Shown: one piece after another, positions 17,276 to 27,764 of the stretch | Numbering within the stretch: position 1 is the first letter of the stretch | How the letters are laid out: every line of letters starts with the position of its first letter | From: Deltaproteobacteria bacterium | Lineage (GTDB): Bacteria > Desulfobacterota > Desulfobacteria > Desulfobacterales > GCA-2748835 | Direction of reading: 5' to 3' | DNA length: 64,000 bases | Assembly: GCA_002748835.1 (NCBI GenBank) | Contig: PDTL01000018.1 | Location: 124,001-188,000, forward strand | Made by a program: the position numbers and the translations under genes | The notes under the pieces: generated by a model | Databases searched by the model: none | Seen by the model: only the letters and a program-made list of their open reading frames with translations | Told to the model about the DNA's origin: nothing

Positions 17276-20200
17276 TTACGCAGGGGTTTCATGAAACTCC
17301 TGAAGGGTGCGCACCGAAAGCGGACCTTTTTTCATTTCCCGAATCCCCCTGGCAATGGCCAGGGCGCTGGGCAGGGTCGTGGTGTAGGGAATGCCGAATT
17401 TAAGGGCAGAACGGCGGATGGTATACCCGTCCTGCCGGGTTTCTGCGTTGGAGGCCGTATTGACCACCAGCTGTATCTGGCCGTTTTTGATGGCGTCCAC
17501 GACATGGGGACGGCCCACGGACACTTTGTTCACCTGCGTATTGGGGATGTCATGGGCGTTGAAGAAGGCCGATGTCCCCCGGGTGGCCATGATGGTGTAG
17601 CCGGCGTCCAGGAATGCGTTTGCTACAGAAATTGCAGCCGGCTTGTCCGCATCCCGCACACTGATAAAGACCGTGCCGTGGGATTGGAGCTTCTGTCCCG
17701 CGCCCAGCTGGGCCTTGACAAATGCCGGGACAAAACCGGCGTCGATGCCCATGACTTCTCCGGTTGACTTCATTTCCGGACCCAGCACCGGATCCACGTT
17801 GGGAAATCGGTCAAAGGGCAGCACCGCTTCTTTGACCGCCACATGGGGCGGGACTATCTCCTCGGTAAAACCGAGTTCATAAAGGGTTTTACCCAGCATC
17901 ACTTTGGTGGCCAGCCTGGCCAGAGGGATACCGGTGGCCTTGCTTACAAAGGGGATGGTCCGCGAGGCACGCGGGTTGACCTCGATCACATAGAGTTCCC
18001 CGTTTTTGATCGCATACTGCACGTTCATGAGGCCCACCACCTCCAGTTCTCCGGCCATGGCGCGGGTGGCGTCCCGGATTTCATCAAGCAGGGGGGCCGG
18101 GATGCTATACGGCGGCAGGGAACAGGCCGAGTCACCCGAGTGAATCCCTGCTTCTTCAATATGCTCCATGATACCGCCGATCACGGTCATGTTTCCGTCT
18201 GAGATGGCGTCTACATCCAGTTCCACCGCATCTTCGAGAAATTTGTCGATGAGCACCGGGTTCCCTTCGGACACATCCATGGCAACCCGGGTGAAATTCC
18301 GGAGTTCTTCTGCAGTATAGACAATCTTCATGGCACGACCGCCCAGCACATAGGAAGGGCGGACAATAACCGGGTAGCCAATGGCATCGGCGATGGCTTC
18401 CGCTGCTTCAACGTCCATGGCCGTACCGTTGGGGGGCTGCTTCAAGCCGAGCTTCTGGAGCATCTCCTGAAAGCGTTTCCGGTCTTCAGCCCGGTGGATA
18501 CTTGCCGGGGACGTGCCGATGATGGGAACCCCGGCTTCGGACAGGGGTACTGCGAGATTCAGCGGTGTTTGGCCTCCGAACTGGACAATGACACCATCGG
18601 GTTTTTCGGTTTCGACAATGTGGAGCACGTCTTCCCGGGTCAAGGGCTCGAAGTAGAGCTTGTCCGAGGTGTCGTAGTCGGTGCTCACCGTCTCGGGGTT
18701 GCTGTTGACCATAATGCTTTCGACGTTTTCTTCCCGCAGGGCAAAGGAGGCATGCACGCAGCAGTAGTCAAATTCGATCCCCTGACCGATTCGGTTGGGG
18801 CCGCCGCCCAGTATCATCACCTTTTTCCGGTCTGATACCCGGGCTTCGTTTTCATGCTCGTAGGTGGAATAATAATAGGGCGTGGCGGCCTCGAATTCGG
18901 CGGCACAGGTATCCACCAGTTTGAAAACCGGACGAATGCCCATGGCTTTGCGCATGGCTTCGACTTCTGTTTCGCTGCGTCCAATGAGCTGGCTGATCTG
19001 GATGTCGGAGAAACCGCAGCGTTTGGCGTTTTCCATCAGCTCCCGGTCCATAGACGGACCGGCGGCCTGGATCTTTTTTTCCATGTCAACGATGGAACGG
19101 ATCTGGTAGAGGAACCAGGGGTCGATGCGGGTCATTTCATGGATGGATGCCACCGTGCGGCCCGCCAGAAAGGCCATGCGCAGGTAGAAGAGACGCTGGG
19201 AGTTGGGGGTGACCAGGTGCTGGTCCAGGGTCTTTTTCTCGGGCAGCGCCGCCGGATCCTTCCCGTCCGCACCCAGTCCGGAGCGGCCGGTTTCAAGGGA
19301 GCGCAGGGCCTTTTGCAGAGACTCTTTGAAGGTCCGGCCGATAGACATGGTTTCTCCCACCGACTTCATGGCCGTGGTGAGCACATCATGGGTTTCCGGA
19401 AATTTTTCAAAGGTCCACCGGGGAATCTTGATCACGCAGTAGTCGAGGGTCGGTTCGAAACTGGCCAGGGTCTCGCCGGTGATGTCGTTGGGGATCTCGT
19501 CCAGGGTATAGCCGACCGCCAGCTTGGCCGCCACCTTGGCAATGGGGTACCCGGTGGCCTTGGAGGCCAGGGCACTGCTCCGGGAGACCCGGGGGTTCAT
19601 TTCCACGATCACCATTTCCCCGTTTTCCGGGTTGATGGCAAACTGGACATTGGATCCGCCCGTGTCCACGCCAATTTCCCGGATGATGGCAATGGCCGCA
19701 TCCCGCATGATCTGGAATTCCTTATCAGACAATGTCTGAGCCGGGGCCACGGTGACGCTGTCTCCGGTGTGGACGCCCATGGGGTCGATGTTTTCGATGG
19801 AACAGATGATGACCACGTTGTCGTTTGTGTCCCGGACCACCTCCAGCTCGTATTCTTTCCACCCGAGAATGGACTCCTCGAGCATGACCTGGGTGATCAG
19901 GCTGGCATCCAGCCCGGCCTTGGCCAGAACCTCGAGTTCGTCCATGTTGTAGGCGACCCCGCCGCCGGTGCCGCCCAGGGTGAAGCTGGGGCGGACAATG
20001 ATGGGAAATCCGATCGCTTCCGCGATATTCCGGACTTCGTTCAGGGTGCTGGCAAACCCGCTTTTCGGAATCCGGAGGTTGATTTTGTCCATGGCATCGC
20101 GGAACCGCTCCCGGTCTTCGGCCTTCTGGATCGATTCGATGGACGCGCCGATGAGCTCCACGTTGAATTTTTCAAGCACCCCCATTTCAGCCAGAGCGAC

Positions 20201-20497
20201 CGCCGTGTTGAGCCCGGTCTGGCCGCCTAGGGTGGGGAGCAGGGCATCCGGACGTTCCCGTTCGATGATGGCAGCCACCATTTCCGGCGTCACCGGTTCC
20301 ACATAGGTTTTATCGGCCATTTCCGGGTCGGTCATGATGGTGGCGGGATTGCTGTTCACCAGTATCACCTGGTACCCTTCTTCCCTGAGTGCCTTGCAGG
20401 CCTGGGTACCGGAGTAGTCGAACTCACAGGCCTGGCTGATGATGATGGGGCCGGCGCCGATGATGAGGATTGATTCGATATCTGTACGTTTGGGCAT
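17276..20497 (-). CDS. carB: Carbamoyl-phosphate synthase large subunit
   Basis: A 1073-residue protein of full CarB length. Two ATP-grasp halves are seen: the carboxyphosphate half opens with [20 protein letters not shown], and the carbamoyl-phosphate half contains [20 protein letters not shown] near residue 560. The C-terminal MGS-like allosteric domain (about 935-1073) includes FISVRDADK and ATRGTSAFF. It makes carbamoyl phosphate from bicarbonate, ATP and glutamine-derived ammonia for pyrimidine and arginine synthesis. It follows carA by 38 bp on the same strand, and an intrinsic terminator follows it. Confidence 0.98.
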   Translation of the reverse strand: MPKRTDIESILIIGAGPIIISQACEFDYSGTQACKALREEGYQVILVNSNPATIMTDPEMADKTYVEPVTPEMVAAIIERERPDALLPTLGGQTGLNTAVALAEMGVLEKFNVELIGASIESIQKAEDRERFRDAMDKINLRIPKSGFASTLNEVRNIAEAIGFPIIVRPSFTLGGTGGGVAYNMDELEVLAKAGLDASLITQVMLEESILGWKEYELEVVRDTNDNVVIICSIENIDPMGVHTGDSVTVAPAQTLSDKEFQIMRDAAIAIIREIGVDTGGSNVQFAINPENGEMVIVEMNPRVSRSSALASKATGYPIAKVAAKLAVGYTLDEIPNDITGETLASFEPTLDYCVIKIPRWTFEKFPETHDVLTTAMKSVGETMSIGRTFKESLQKALRSLETGRSGLGADGKDPAALPEKKTLDQHLVTPNSQRLFYLRMAFLAGRTVASIHEMTRIDPWFLYQIRSIVDMEKKIQAAGPSMDRELMENAKRCGFSDIQISQLIGRSETEVEAMRKAMGIRPVFKLVDTCAAEFEAATPYYYSTYEHENEARVSDRKKVMILGGGPNRIGQGIEFDYCCVHASFALREENVESIMVNSNPETVSTDYDTSDKLYFEPLTREDVLHIVETEKPDGVIVQFGGQTPLNLAVPLSEAGVPIIGTSPASIHRAEDRKRFQEMLQKLGLKQPPNGTAMDVEAAEAIADAIGYPVIVRPSYVLGGRAMKIVYTAEELRNFTRVAMDVSEGNPVLIDKFLEDAVELDVDAISDGNMTVIGGIMEHIEEAGIHSGDSACSLPPYSIPAPLLDEIRDATRAMAGELEVVGLMNVQYAIKNGELYVIEVNPRASRTIPFVSKATGIPLARLATKVMLGKTLYELGFTEEIVPPHVAVKEAVLPFDRFPNVDPVLGPEMKSTGEVMGIDAGFVPAFVKAQLGAGQKLQSHGTVFISVRDADKPAAISVANAFLDAGYTIMATRGTSAFFNAHDIPNTQVNKVSVGRPHVVDAIKNGQIQLVVNTASNAETRQDGYTIRRSALKFGIPYTTTLPSALAIARGIREMKKGPLSVRTLQEFHETPA

Positions 20498-20535
20498 GGA
20501 AAACCTCTTTGTTACACGGTTCGGATTGCCGGTGC

Positions 20536-21675
20536 CTACTGGCCGTTGGTCATCATCTCCACGAATTCACGGAACAGGTAGTGGGCATCGTGGGGACCGG
20601 GCGATGCTTCCGGGTGATACTGCACGGCAAACATGGGAAGGGATGTGTGCCTGAACCCCTCGAGGGTCCGGTCGTTCAGGTTGATATGGGTCACTTCCAG
20701 GGGGAGGCCTGCAAGAGAATCTTCATCCACGGCAAACCCGTGGTTCTGAGAGGTGACCTCGACATGCCCGGTGGCCAGGTTTTGTACGGGCTGGTTTCCG
20801 CCCCGGTGGCCGAATTTCAGCTTGAAGGTTTTTGCGCCCAGGGCCAGACCCATGATTTGAAAGCCCAGGCAGATGCCGAACATGGGCCGGAAACCGGCCA
20901 GGGCCTTTACCGTTTCGGCTGCATAGGTCACTGGCGCCGGATCGCCGGGACCGTTGGATAGGAAGATTCCGTCCGGTTCGATGCTGCGCAGGGTGTCCGG
21001 GGAGGTGTCGCCAGGGACGACCAGTACGTCACAGCCCGCCGCATCCAGGCACCGCAGGATGTTGTGTTTGATGCCGAAGTCCAGGGCCGCCACACGGGGC
21101 TTTTTGCCCTGCTGCGGCCAGATGCCTGCATTGGTAAGCACCTGTTCGTCAAGGGGATGCGCGTGTCCGTTTGTCCAGACGTACGGGGTTTGGGTTTGTA
21201 CCTGACTGGCCAGGTCGAGGCCTTCCATGCTGGGAATGGCGCGGGCTTTTGCCACCAGTGCATCCGCATCCGCGATGTGGGTGGAGAGGATGGCGCGCAT
21301 GGCACCGGCCATGCGGATATGGCGGGTGACAGCCCGGGTGTCCAGATTGTCCACGCCCATGACGCCCTGGGCATTCAGATAATCGGCCAGGGGCTGCTGG
21401 GATCTGAAATTGCTGGGAATGGGCTGGTATTCCCGGACCAGGAGGGCTTCCGCCTGAATGCGGTCTGACTCGGTGTCTGCGGCGGTTGTGCCGTAGTTGC
21501 CGATGAGCGGACAGGTCAGGGTGACCAGCTGTCCTTTATAGGACGGATCCGTGAGGATTTCCTGGTATCCGGTCATGCTGGTGTTGAAAACCACTTCCCC
21601 GGAGACTTCTCCGGGACCGGTAAAACTGCTGCATGGAAAGACCCGTCCGTCTTCCAGGGCCAATAACGCTTTCAT
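20536..21675 (-). CDS. carA: Carbamoyl-phosphate synthase small subunit (glutaminase)
   Basis: A 379-residue CarA. The N-terminal CPSase_sm_chain domain includes [19 protein letters not shown], and the class I glutamine amidotransferase domain has the nucleophile Cys in [11 protein letters not shown] and the His/Glu pair in YHPEASPGP. It hydrolyses glutamine and channels ammonia to CarB. GAGAAGGCGACC precedes the ATG. It is the first gene of carAB and has an approximately 450-bp upstream region with a possible attenuator. Confidence 0.98.
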   Translation of the reverse strand: MKALLALEDGRVFPCSSFTGPGEVSGEVVFNTSMTGYQEILTDPSYKGQLVTLTCPLIGNYGTTAADTESDRIQAEALLVREYQPIPSNFRSQQPLADYLNAQGVMGVDNLDTRAVTRHIRMAGAMRAILSTHIADADALVAKARAIPSMEGLDLASQVQTQTPYVWTNGHAHPLDEQVLTNAGIWPQQGKKPRVAALDFGIKHNILRCLDAAGCDVLVVPGDTSPDTLRSIEPDGIFLSNGPGDPAPVTYAAETVKALAGFRPMFGICLGFQIMGLALGAKTFKLKFGHRGGNQPVQNLATGHVEVTSQNHGFAVDEDSLAGLPLEVTHINLNDRTLEGFRHTSLPMFAVQYHPEASPGPHDAHYLFREFVEMMTNGQ

Positions 21676-21751
21676 GGTCGCCTTCTCTCATTTCCTCTGA
21701 GTTCCTGGCGGGTATTGCTTGCTGCCCGAAGAGACGTTGCCAGGTCCTGAC

Positions 21752-21802
21752 AAAAAAATGGCATTTTGTGCATGATTCCGATGCCCGGCGGGGGGCCGCA
21801 TC
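21752..21802 (-). promoter_or_regulatory. Possible carAB attenuator (terminator/antiterminator pair)
   Basis: Read on the minus strand, GGCAT (from 21785) can pair with ATGCC (21764-21760), directly followed by seven T at 21758-21752: a weak intrinsic terminator about 75 bases before carA. An alternative hairpin pairs GATGC (21802-21798) with GCATC (21784-21780), using the same bases, so the two would exclude each other. Such switching is known for pyrimidine genes. The stems are short, so this is tentative. Confidence 0.3.
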
Positions 21803-22131
21803 ACAGGCTGCTCTGAAAAAAACGGCACGAAAATGCGGGTTAGCGTATAAACCTGATGGATCCTTTTTGTTCCGGAGACCGGGTATCGGCATTTGTCTGG
21901 CATGTCCCGTAACTGCCCGTAAACGCTACCCGTGTTCTATCTCCTGCGTTGGCACACACCTATCCCTTTTGATTAAAAAGCATTATTTTGTACCATACCC
22001 CCAGAGGTTAGTGAAGAAAAAAACGCAGTGGTGGATCTGGTGATAAAAGCCTAACAGCGGCTAACATAGGCCGAGCGCATGGGCCAGAGACGCCCGGAAA
22101 ATACGGCCATTGTTTTGCCCATGGCCAATGA
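21803..22131. other. Intergenic leader region upstream of carA
   Basis: About 330 bp between the possible attenuator and the lutC stop. No convincing gene is seen. On the minus strand a weak promoter-like pair is TTCACT and TACAAA (the latter at 21987-21992) with a 17-bp spacer. Near 22104-22128 GGCCAT and ATGGCC can form a hairpin that may end the lut transcript. Confidence 0.35.
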
Positions 22132-22851
22132 TCAGTCGTTCAAAATAATATAGGTGACGTTGATCGGGCCATGAACCCCTACCACACGAACCAGTTCAAT
22201 GTCCACCGTGCTGGAAGGCCCGGAAATATGGACAAGAAGCGAAGGAAACAGTTCCGGATCTTCATGGTAGTGTCTGGCAAGCGCTTTCATGGTCTGGGTC
22301 ATACGGGGCAGAATGGTGCTGCGGCGCAAGACAGCAATATGGGTTAGCGGCAGCAGCCCTACGCTGCGACCGCTTCCAATGGATGCCGGCTGTATGATGG
22401 TCCCTGTTTCGGCAATGGCCATGAGCGGGAAGGTCACGCCGATATTGGCGTTTTCGGCATGTGTGATGTTGTATTCACTGCCTTTGCTGTGATCCCAGGC
22501 CACGAAATTAAGCCCGTCCCGGCCCTGGTTTTCCTGAAAGACCGTGTCAAGGTGAAACTCGGTTATTTCGTTGACCTGGGGATAGATAATTTTCCCGCCG
22601 CCATATTCCCTGATCACTGCCATCAGATTGTTAGCTAAATCGTTTTTGTCTGTCTCACGAAATTTAATTGCCAGGGTGTTGCATTCCTTTTTAAAGGCCT
22701 CAACCCGTTCGTCATGAGACATGCCCGTCATGAGTTTATATTGAGGCCCTTTAGACAGATCCAGGGGCTCTACGTGGTCTGGAATCTGTTGGCGGCCCAG
22801 CGCAGAGGAAATATCATGAAAAAAGGCCTGTCTGTTTTGTGTAGTTGACAT
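22132..22851 (-). CDS. lutC: LutC/YkgG-family lactate utilisation protein (LUD domain)
   Basis: A 239-residue LUD-domain protein, the third gene of a lutABC set needed to oxidise L-lactate to pyruvate. The C-terminal half carries the family block ANIGVTFPLMAIAETGTIIQP and LLPLTHIAVLRRSTILP. The ATG at 22851 is chosen because AGAGGAGGCGCCACTG precedes it; an upstream in-frame start would overlap lutB by 35 bases. It sits 16 bp after lutB. Confidence 0.9.
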   Translation of the reverse strand: MSTTQNRQAFFHDISSALGRQQIPDHVEPLDLSKGPQYKLMTGMSHDERVEAFKKECNTLAIKFRETDKNDLANNLMAVIREYGGGKIIYPQVNEITEFHLDTVFQENQGRDGLNFVAWDHSKGSEYNITHAENANIGVTFPLMAIAETGTIIQPASIGSGRSVGLLPLTHIAVLRRSTILPRMTQTMKALARHYHEDPELFPSLLVHISGPSSTVDIELVRVVGVHGPINVTYIILND

Positions 22852-22867
22852 CAGTGGCGCCTCCTCT

Positions 22868-24298
22868 TTATTTTTCATGCGCATACGGTTTGAACCCGTC
22901 ACGGGATTTTTCTTTTTTCATCAGGGGCATATTGCGACAGCGCGTCCAGTCTTTCAAAATGGGAAGGGAACTGGGTTTTCTGATCATATCATCTGTTCCA
23001 GCAATTTGTTTCATGGCCCTGGCCCCAACGTTTGTTCCCATATTGTACAGGCTGGGACGGGCCAATCCCATGCCGGCCATACCAAAGAGGGCTTTTTCCA
23101 TCGTTGACGTCAGGGCCTCACGTTCTGCGATATTTTTTCGATGTAGTAGCAGCAGTTCGTGCAGGGGGATTTTTACCGGACAATGATCGGTGCATGCACC
23201 GCATAATGTAGACGCGTAAGGCAGGTCCTTGGCTTTTTTATAGCCCACAAGAAGCGGTGTTAGTACCGCCCCCATTGGCCCTGGATAAATGGAACCGTAG
23301 GCGTGGCCGGTAATGTGACGGTATACCGGGCAGATATTCAAACAGGCGCCACAACGAATACAACGCAGCATGCTCCGAAACTCGCTTCCCAGAATTTTGG
23401 AACGACCGTTATCGATGATAACAATATGCAGCGCTTCGGGTCCGTCCATTTCGCCGGGTTTGCGCGGCCCGTTGGTCATGGAAAAATACGAGGTAATCTT
23501 GCTGCCCACAGAACTGCGGATCAGCAATTCCATCATCACGGAAAGGGATTCTAAATCCGGTACCAGGCGTTCCATTCCCATGAGTACAATCTGGGTTTTT
23601 GGCAGGGTGGTCACCATCCGGCCATTCCCTTCGTTGGTAACGATAAAGGTGCTGCCGGTATCTGCGACACCAAAATTGCAGCCGGTGATGCCCACGTCCG
23701 CACTCAGAAATTTTTTACGAATATACTGACGCGCAAAACGGGTCATTTCCTCTGGCTCATCAGAGCCGCTGTATCCATACCGGGAGAAAATATTTTGAAT
23801 TGCCGTGCGGTCCAGATGAAGGGCCGGCACAACAATATGGGATGGCGGGTTCCAGTTGTCCAGCTGCAGGATCACTTCGGCAAGGTCGGTTTCGTTGACT
23901 TCGATGCCTTCATCCATAAGCGCATGGTTGACGTCGATTTCTTCACTGACCATGGTTTTGGCTTTGACTGCGGATGTCGCCTGTCTGTTTTTAAAAATCT
24001 CGACAACCTGCCTGCAGGCATCCCTGTCTGTTTTGGCAAAATGAACCCTGGCGCCGTTTTTTTCAGCGTTGTTGGCGAATTGGTTCAGATAATAGTCAAG
24101 ATTTTCAAGCACATGGTCGCGGATTTGAGCGGCCTCTGAGCGAAACGCCTGCCAGTCTTCTACCGATTCAACCTGCAGGGCGCGTTTGCCATGAAAAAGA
24201 TCCTGGGCCTTTTTAATGGCATTATGCTTAAAATCATCAGCGATGGAATGGGAGACACGTTCCTTGAAGGCGTGCTCCTGATCATATAAAATAGCCAT
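22868..24298 (-). CDS. lutB: LutB-family iron-sulfur lactate utilisation protein
   Basis: A 476-residue protein with an N-terminal LUD domain (to about residue 300: GITGCNFGVADTGSTFIVTNEGNGR) and a C-terminal ferredoxin-like region with two cysteine clusters, CIRCGACLNICPVYRH and CGACTDHCPVKIP, predicted to hold two 4Fe-4S clusters. It is the core electron-transfer subunit of the LutABC lactate oxidation complex. The start is preceded by GGGGAGAAAAGGAA. It is located between lutA and lutC. Confidence 0.95.
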   Translation of the reverse strand: MAILYDQEHAFKERVSHSIADDFKHNAIKKAQDLFHGKRALQVESVEDWQAFRSEAAQIRDHVLENLDYYLNQFANNAEKNGARVHFAKTDRDACRQVVEIFKNRQATSAVKAKTMVSEEIDVNHALMDEGIEVNETDLAEVILQLDNWNPPSHIVVPALHLDRTAIQNIFSRYGYSGSDEPEEMTRFARQYIRKKFLSADVGITGCNFGVADTGSTFIVTNEGNGRMVTTLPKTQIVLMGMERLVPDLESLSVMMELLIRSSVGSKITSYFSMTNGPRKPGEMDGPEALHIVIIDNGRSKILGSEFRSMLRCIRCGACLNICPVYRHITGHAYGSIYPGPMGAVLTPLLVGYKKAKDLPYASTLCGACTDHCPVKIPLHELLLLHRKNIAEREALTSTMEKALFGMAGMGLARPSLYNMGTNVGARAMKQIAGTDDMIRKPSSLPILKDWTRCRNMPLMKKEKSRDGFKPYAHEK

Positions 24299-24323
24299 TT
24301 CCTTTTCTCCCCATGTAGCTATG

Positions 24324-25061
24324 TTATCGGGAATTTAACACTTCAGCAATATGCATGACCTTGATGTCGCGCGGTATTTGTCCCTGATCGTGCAGTCGTC
24401 CCAGATAACCTGAAATATTCATGAGGCAGGCCTGATCAGACCCACAGACAATGTCAGCTCCGCTGTCTACAATCTCTTTTACTTTTTCAGCCACAATTTG
24501 TTCGGAGATTTCCGGCTGTTTGACAGAGAATGTCCCGCCAAACCCGCAGCAGCGATCCGCATGCGCCATTTCAATATACTGCAGGCCTTTTACCTGCTCC
24601 AGTAGTTTAAGCGGCTGTTCTGTTACGCCAAGAAGACGGGTGGTATGACAGGATTTATGATAGGTCAGCTTTTTATCAAGGTAGGCACCCACATCGGTAA
24701 TGCCCAATACATCGACGATAAATTCAGTAAATTCAAATAGCTTTTCTGAAAAGTCCCGTGCGCGCGCTGCCCATTGGGGTTCATTCGCCAGAAGCGTTTC
24801 GTATTCATGCTTTATGGCAAACGCGCACGACCCGGAAAGACAGACAATGGTTTGCGCACCCTCAAACGCACTGATGGTATTTTTCATGGGCGCCTTGGCT
24901 GATGTTACATAGCCAGAATTTATCAAGGGTTGGCCGCAGCAGGTTTGTGCTTTGGGGACAACAAGTTCGCAGCCAAGGTGCTCGAGAACCTGAACCGCCG
25001 CTTTTCCCACTTCAGGATAAAACATATCAACCATGCACTGCGTAAAGAGATGAATTTTCAT
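24324..25061 (-). CDS. lutA: LutA-family CCG-domain protein
   Basis: A 245-residue protein with two CCG domains: CELVVPKAQTCCGQPLINSG and ADRCCGFGGTFSVKQPEIS. These cysteine-rich motifs bind iron-sulfur clusters in heterodisulfide-reductase-like and glycolate/lactate oxidase subunits. It is the first gene of lutABC, with AACAAGGAGGATAGAG before the ATG. Together with LutB and LutC it should let the cell grow on lactate; no lactate permease gene is adjacent. Confidence 0.95.
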   Translation of the reverse strand: MKIHLFTQCMVDMFYPEVGKAAVQVLEHLGCELVVPKAQTCCGQPLINSGYVTSAKAPMKNTISAFEGAQTIVCLSGSCAFAIKHEYETLLANEPQWAARARDFSEKLFEFTEFIVDVLGITDVGAYLDKKLTYHKSCHTTRLLGVTEQPLKLLEQVKGLQYIEMAHADRCCGFGGTFSVKQPEISEQIVAEKVKEIVDSGADIVCGSDQACLMNISGYLGRLHDQGQIPRDIKVMHIAEVLNSR

Positions 25062-25420
25062 TCTCTATCCTCCTTGTTGGTTGTGAACGGTGATGTCTCC
25101 GGCTTTTATTTTGAGATTGCATTGTATTTTTTCCTCCCCGTTTTTGCAGTATGTGTGTGTCATCTCTCGTCTTTCCAGGTAAAGATCATAGAAGCCTTGA
25201 CAGAAAATCACAAGACCGTATAAAAATGATGCATATTAACCAGGATACAAGGTGACAGGCATAATCAATTTAGATAGGCTAAATGTGCCTGCCATTACCA
25301 AACAGAGCTCACGAACAATGTAATGAACAAGGTATTAAAGATTATTTGAATCATTATTTTTTTTTGGCAGTCATCGTGGATTGTCCATGAATCTCACCTA
25401 TTCTAGAGAAGTGTGAAGAA
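25062..25420. other. Divergent intergenic region, lutA / NlpE-like gene
   Basis: About 360 bp, strongly AT-rich towards the plus-strand gene. It must hold promoters for lutABC and for the lipoprotein. I see no gene, RNA or clear operator. An open frame on the plus strand here overlaps lutA and has no coding character. Confidence 0.5.
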
Positions 25421-25837
25421 ATGAAAAAACAATTATCACTTTTATGTATTTGCGTTCTCGTTTGCCAGACGATCACCGCCTGTCAATTTCATCAAACGGA
25501 CGCTCGTACAGACGAACACGCTGCGCTGGTGATCGTCGATTATGAGGGCGTCTATCAAGGAACGCTGCCCTGTGCGGACTGCCCGGGTATAGCAGCCAAG
25601 CTGACGCTGAATACGGATAACTCCTTTGTGTATGAAACCCGTTATCTTGAAGAAAAGGATGGCGCATTTTCATCCACAGGCTCTTACACGGTCACGGAAG
25701 ATCTGTTGACCCTGCACCCAAACGGCGCGCCGATCCATTTTCTCATGGAAGGGGATTCCCTTCATATGCTCGACGCTGATTTGAAGCCTGCCACAGGGGT
25801 GCTTGCGCCCTATTACACCCTCAAAAAACAAAAATAA
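25421..25837 (+). CDS. NlpE N-terminal-domain lipoprotein
   Basis: A 138-residue predicted lipoprotein. The signal peptide ends at a Thr-Ala-Cys lipobox with Cys21. The mature part matches the NlpE N-terminal domain: YEGVYQGTLPCADCPGIAAKLTLN, where the CADC pair is the typical redox or metal-binding signature, followed by the short beta-strands of an OB-like barrel. Full NlpE is longer and reports envelope and copper stress to CpxA; this protein has only the first domain. It is a monocistronic plus-strand gene by spacing. Confidence 0.85.
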   Translation: MKKQLSLLCICVLVCQTITACQFHQTDARTDEHAALVIVDYEGVYQGTLPCADCPGIAAKLTLNTDNSFVYETRYLEEKDGAFSSTGSYTVTEDLLTLHPNGAPIHFLMEGDSLHMLDADLKPATGVLAPYYTLKKQK

Positions 25838-25924
25838 TGTGACAAAGACCGGGAGACTCGAAGAAAACACAAAAAGCGGCAGATGACCGGTTACATTCTT
25901 TTTAGACAGATATGGAGGCATGCC

Positions 25925-26468
25925 ATGAATAAAAAAATTTTGGTCCCCCTGGCCAATGGGTTTGAAACCATAGAGGCTCTTGTTGTGGTGGATGTATTCC
26001 GAAGAGCAGATATTACCGTGGACGTGGCTGCCGTGGGAGCGGATTTACAGGTTCGTTCCTCCCATAACATTCTTGTGACTGCGGATATGCGTTTATCTGA
26101 TTGCGCAGATAAAACCTATGATGCCATTGTCCTGCCAGGTGGGCTAGAAGGGTCTGAAAACTTAAGAGATTCCGCTCTAGTGGTGGATATGCTCAAAAAA
26201 CAGAACCAGGAGAATAAACTGTATGGTGCCATCTGCGCAGCACCTGTTTTCGTACTGGAACATCATGGGTTACTGGAGGGGAAAACGGCCACCTGTTTTC
26301 CTGCCTCAACTGCCCCCGGAAAAGCGGCAGGATGCGGCTGTCGTGGTATCAAAAAATTGCGTTACGGGCCGGGGCGCCGGTCATTCTGTCGCGTTTGCGT
26401 TTGCCTTGCTGGAACAACTGGCCGGCCCCATGCTGCGCGAGCAGGTCGAAAAGATGATGGCCTTGTAG
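25925..26468 (+). pseudogene. DJ-1/PfpI-family protein gene with one frameshift
   Basis: The first 125 codons encode a DJ-1/YajL-like protein: MNKKILVPLANGFETIEA, VLPGGLEGSENLRDS, and the nucleophile Cys in GAICAAPVFVLEH. Near 26300-26315 (after TCFP) the family match jumps to the next frame, which continues QLPPEKRQD, VTGRGAGHSVAFAFALLEQLAG and ends at 26468 with EKMMAL. One extra base would explain it. If real, the original frame gives a 184-residue product with a foreign tail. GGAGGCATGCC precedes the ATG. Members act as chaperones, glyoxalases or deglycases. A sequencing error is equally possible. Confidence 0.8.
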
Positions 26469-26521
26469 CGGCGTTTTAAAAACAGCCATACAACACACAT
26501 GCTCTCAACACGAGGAGATCC

Positions 26522-27418
26522 ATGACCGCAGAGATCATTAGCGGAACAGAGATCCGGAAGACGATTCTGGCAGAAATACAAACAGAGGTCGAAAAACTCA
26601 AGTCTCACTATGGAAAACCGCCCGGACTGGTCACCATTCTGGTGGGTGAAAATCCGGCTTCTGTGAGCTATGTGACCTTGAAGGTCAAGACCGCAGAGGC
26701 GCTTGGTTTTCATGAAATTCAGGATACCCGGCCAGCGGATATTTCTGAAGCGGACCTGCTGACGCTCATCCATACATACAATAACGATGCCGATATCCAT
26801 GGTATCCTGGTGCAGCTGCCTTTGCCCGGCCATATTGATGAGCATAAGGTCTTGACAGCCATTGACCCGGACAAGGATGTTGACGGCTTTCACCCGGTCA
26901 ATGTGGGACGTCTTATGATCGGCGGCGATCAGGCGATTTTTGCGCCCTGCACCCCGGCAGGGATTCAGGAACTGATTGTCCGGTCCAACACGGAAACAGC
27001 TGGGGCCGAGGTCGTTGTGGTGGGGCGTTCCAATATCGTTGGCAAGCCCATTGCCATGATGATGGCCCAAAAAGGGGTGGGTGCCAATGCCACGGTCACC
27101 CTTGTCCATACCCGCACCCGAAATATTGAGGCCCATTGCAAGCGGGCCGATATCCTGATTGTTGCCGCCGGTGTGCCTGACCTGGTGAAGCCCCAGTGGA
27201 TAAAACCCGGCGCCACCGTGATCGATGTGGGGGTGAATCGGGTTGGCGTTCATGAAAAGACCGGCAAGGCCATACTGCGCGGTGATGTCGATTTTGAAGC
27301 CGCCTGTCAGGTGGCGGGTAAAATTACGCCGGTTCCCGGTGGTGTGGGTCCAATGACCATCGCCATGCTGATGAAAAACACCGTAAAAGCCGCTCAGCTC
27401 CATCTGGCAAGGTCTTAA
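26522..27418 (+). CDS. folD: Bifunctional methylene-THF dehydrogenase/cyclohydrolase
   Basis: A 298-residue FolD. Catalytic lysine region SYVTLKVKTAEALGF, then GILVQLPLPGHI, PCTPAGIQEL and the NADP-binding VVVVGRSNIVGKPIAMM, closing with PVPGGVGPMTIAML. It interconverts 5,10-methylene-, methenyl- and 10-formyl-tetrahydrofolate, supplying one-carbon units; in anaerobes it also serves the methyl branch of the Wood-Ljungdahl pathway. GAGGAGATCC precedes the ATG. The gene starts 53 bp after the DJ-1 gene and may be in the same transcript. Confidence 0.97.
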   Translation: MTAEIISGTEIRKTILAEIQTEVEKLKSHYGKPPGLVTILVGENPASVSYVTLKVKTAEALGFHEIQDTRPADISEADLLTLIHTYNNDADIHGILVQLPLPGHIDEHKVLTAIDPDKDVDGFHPVNVGRLMIGGDQAIFAPCTPAGIQELIVRSNTETAGAEVVVVGRSNIVGKPIAMMMAQKGVGANATVTLVHTRTRNIEAHCKRADILIVAAGVPDLVKPQWIKPGATVIDVGVNRVGVHEKTGKAILRGDVDFEAACQVAGKITPVPGGVGPMTIAMLMKNTVKAAQLHLARS

Positions 27419-27689
27419 CGGATTCAAAATGGGGAGCCGCACAGGTCAGGCAGGGGAAGACGTTCCGGATAGGTGTGTGTCTCAGGATGATGCCGTCTTT
27501 CCTCACGGCAAACACATCACTGGAATTGCTCTCCCAGACAGTGTTGAGCGGGTTTCCCTGGGGGAGGGGGGCCCGGTGCCAGTGATCTTCGGAACAGATG
27601 TTGGCCCAGGCCGGGTAGCTGCAGACCCAAAAGAGCATCAACCCCACAACACCTGCCAGGGTTGACCTCAAGCGGTTGGTGGATATCAT
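27324..27689 (-). pseudogene. Truncated secreted repeat-protein gene
   Basis: A 121-codon minus-strand frame with a clear signal peptide (residues 1-29, ending YPAWA) and one copy of a beta-propeller-like repeat, NTVWESNSSDVFAVRKDGIILR, resembling the VWGSSxSDVFAVGxxGTILHYDG repeats of long secreted proteins. After about residue 85 it runs antisense through the folD 3' end, where it shows no family character. I read it as the 5' remnant of a longer gene cut off at the folD boundary. Confidence 0.45.
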
Positions 27690-27764
27690 CTGGGATTGTG
27701 TTTTTTCTTCAGATTCTGTTTTGGTGAAAAAATGAAAAATGCGATTTTGTCATCTGTTTTTTTA

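Noticed and set aside
18854..20230. 458-codon plus-strand frame inside carB
   Set aside because: It is the antisense of a strongly conserved gene. Its long opening comes from third-position GC bias, and it has no ribosome-binding site or recognisable domain.
21536..21892. 118-codon minus-strand frame in the carA leader, considered as a leader peptide or a small gene
   Set aside because: No good ribosome-binding site, no family character, and it runs out of frame into carA.
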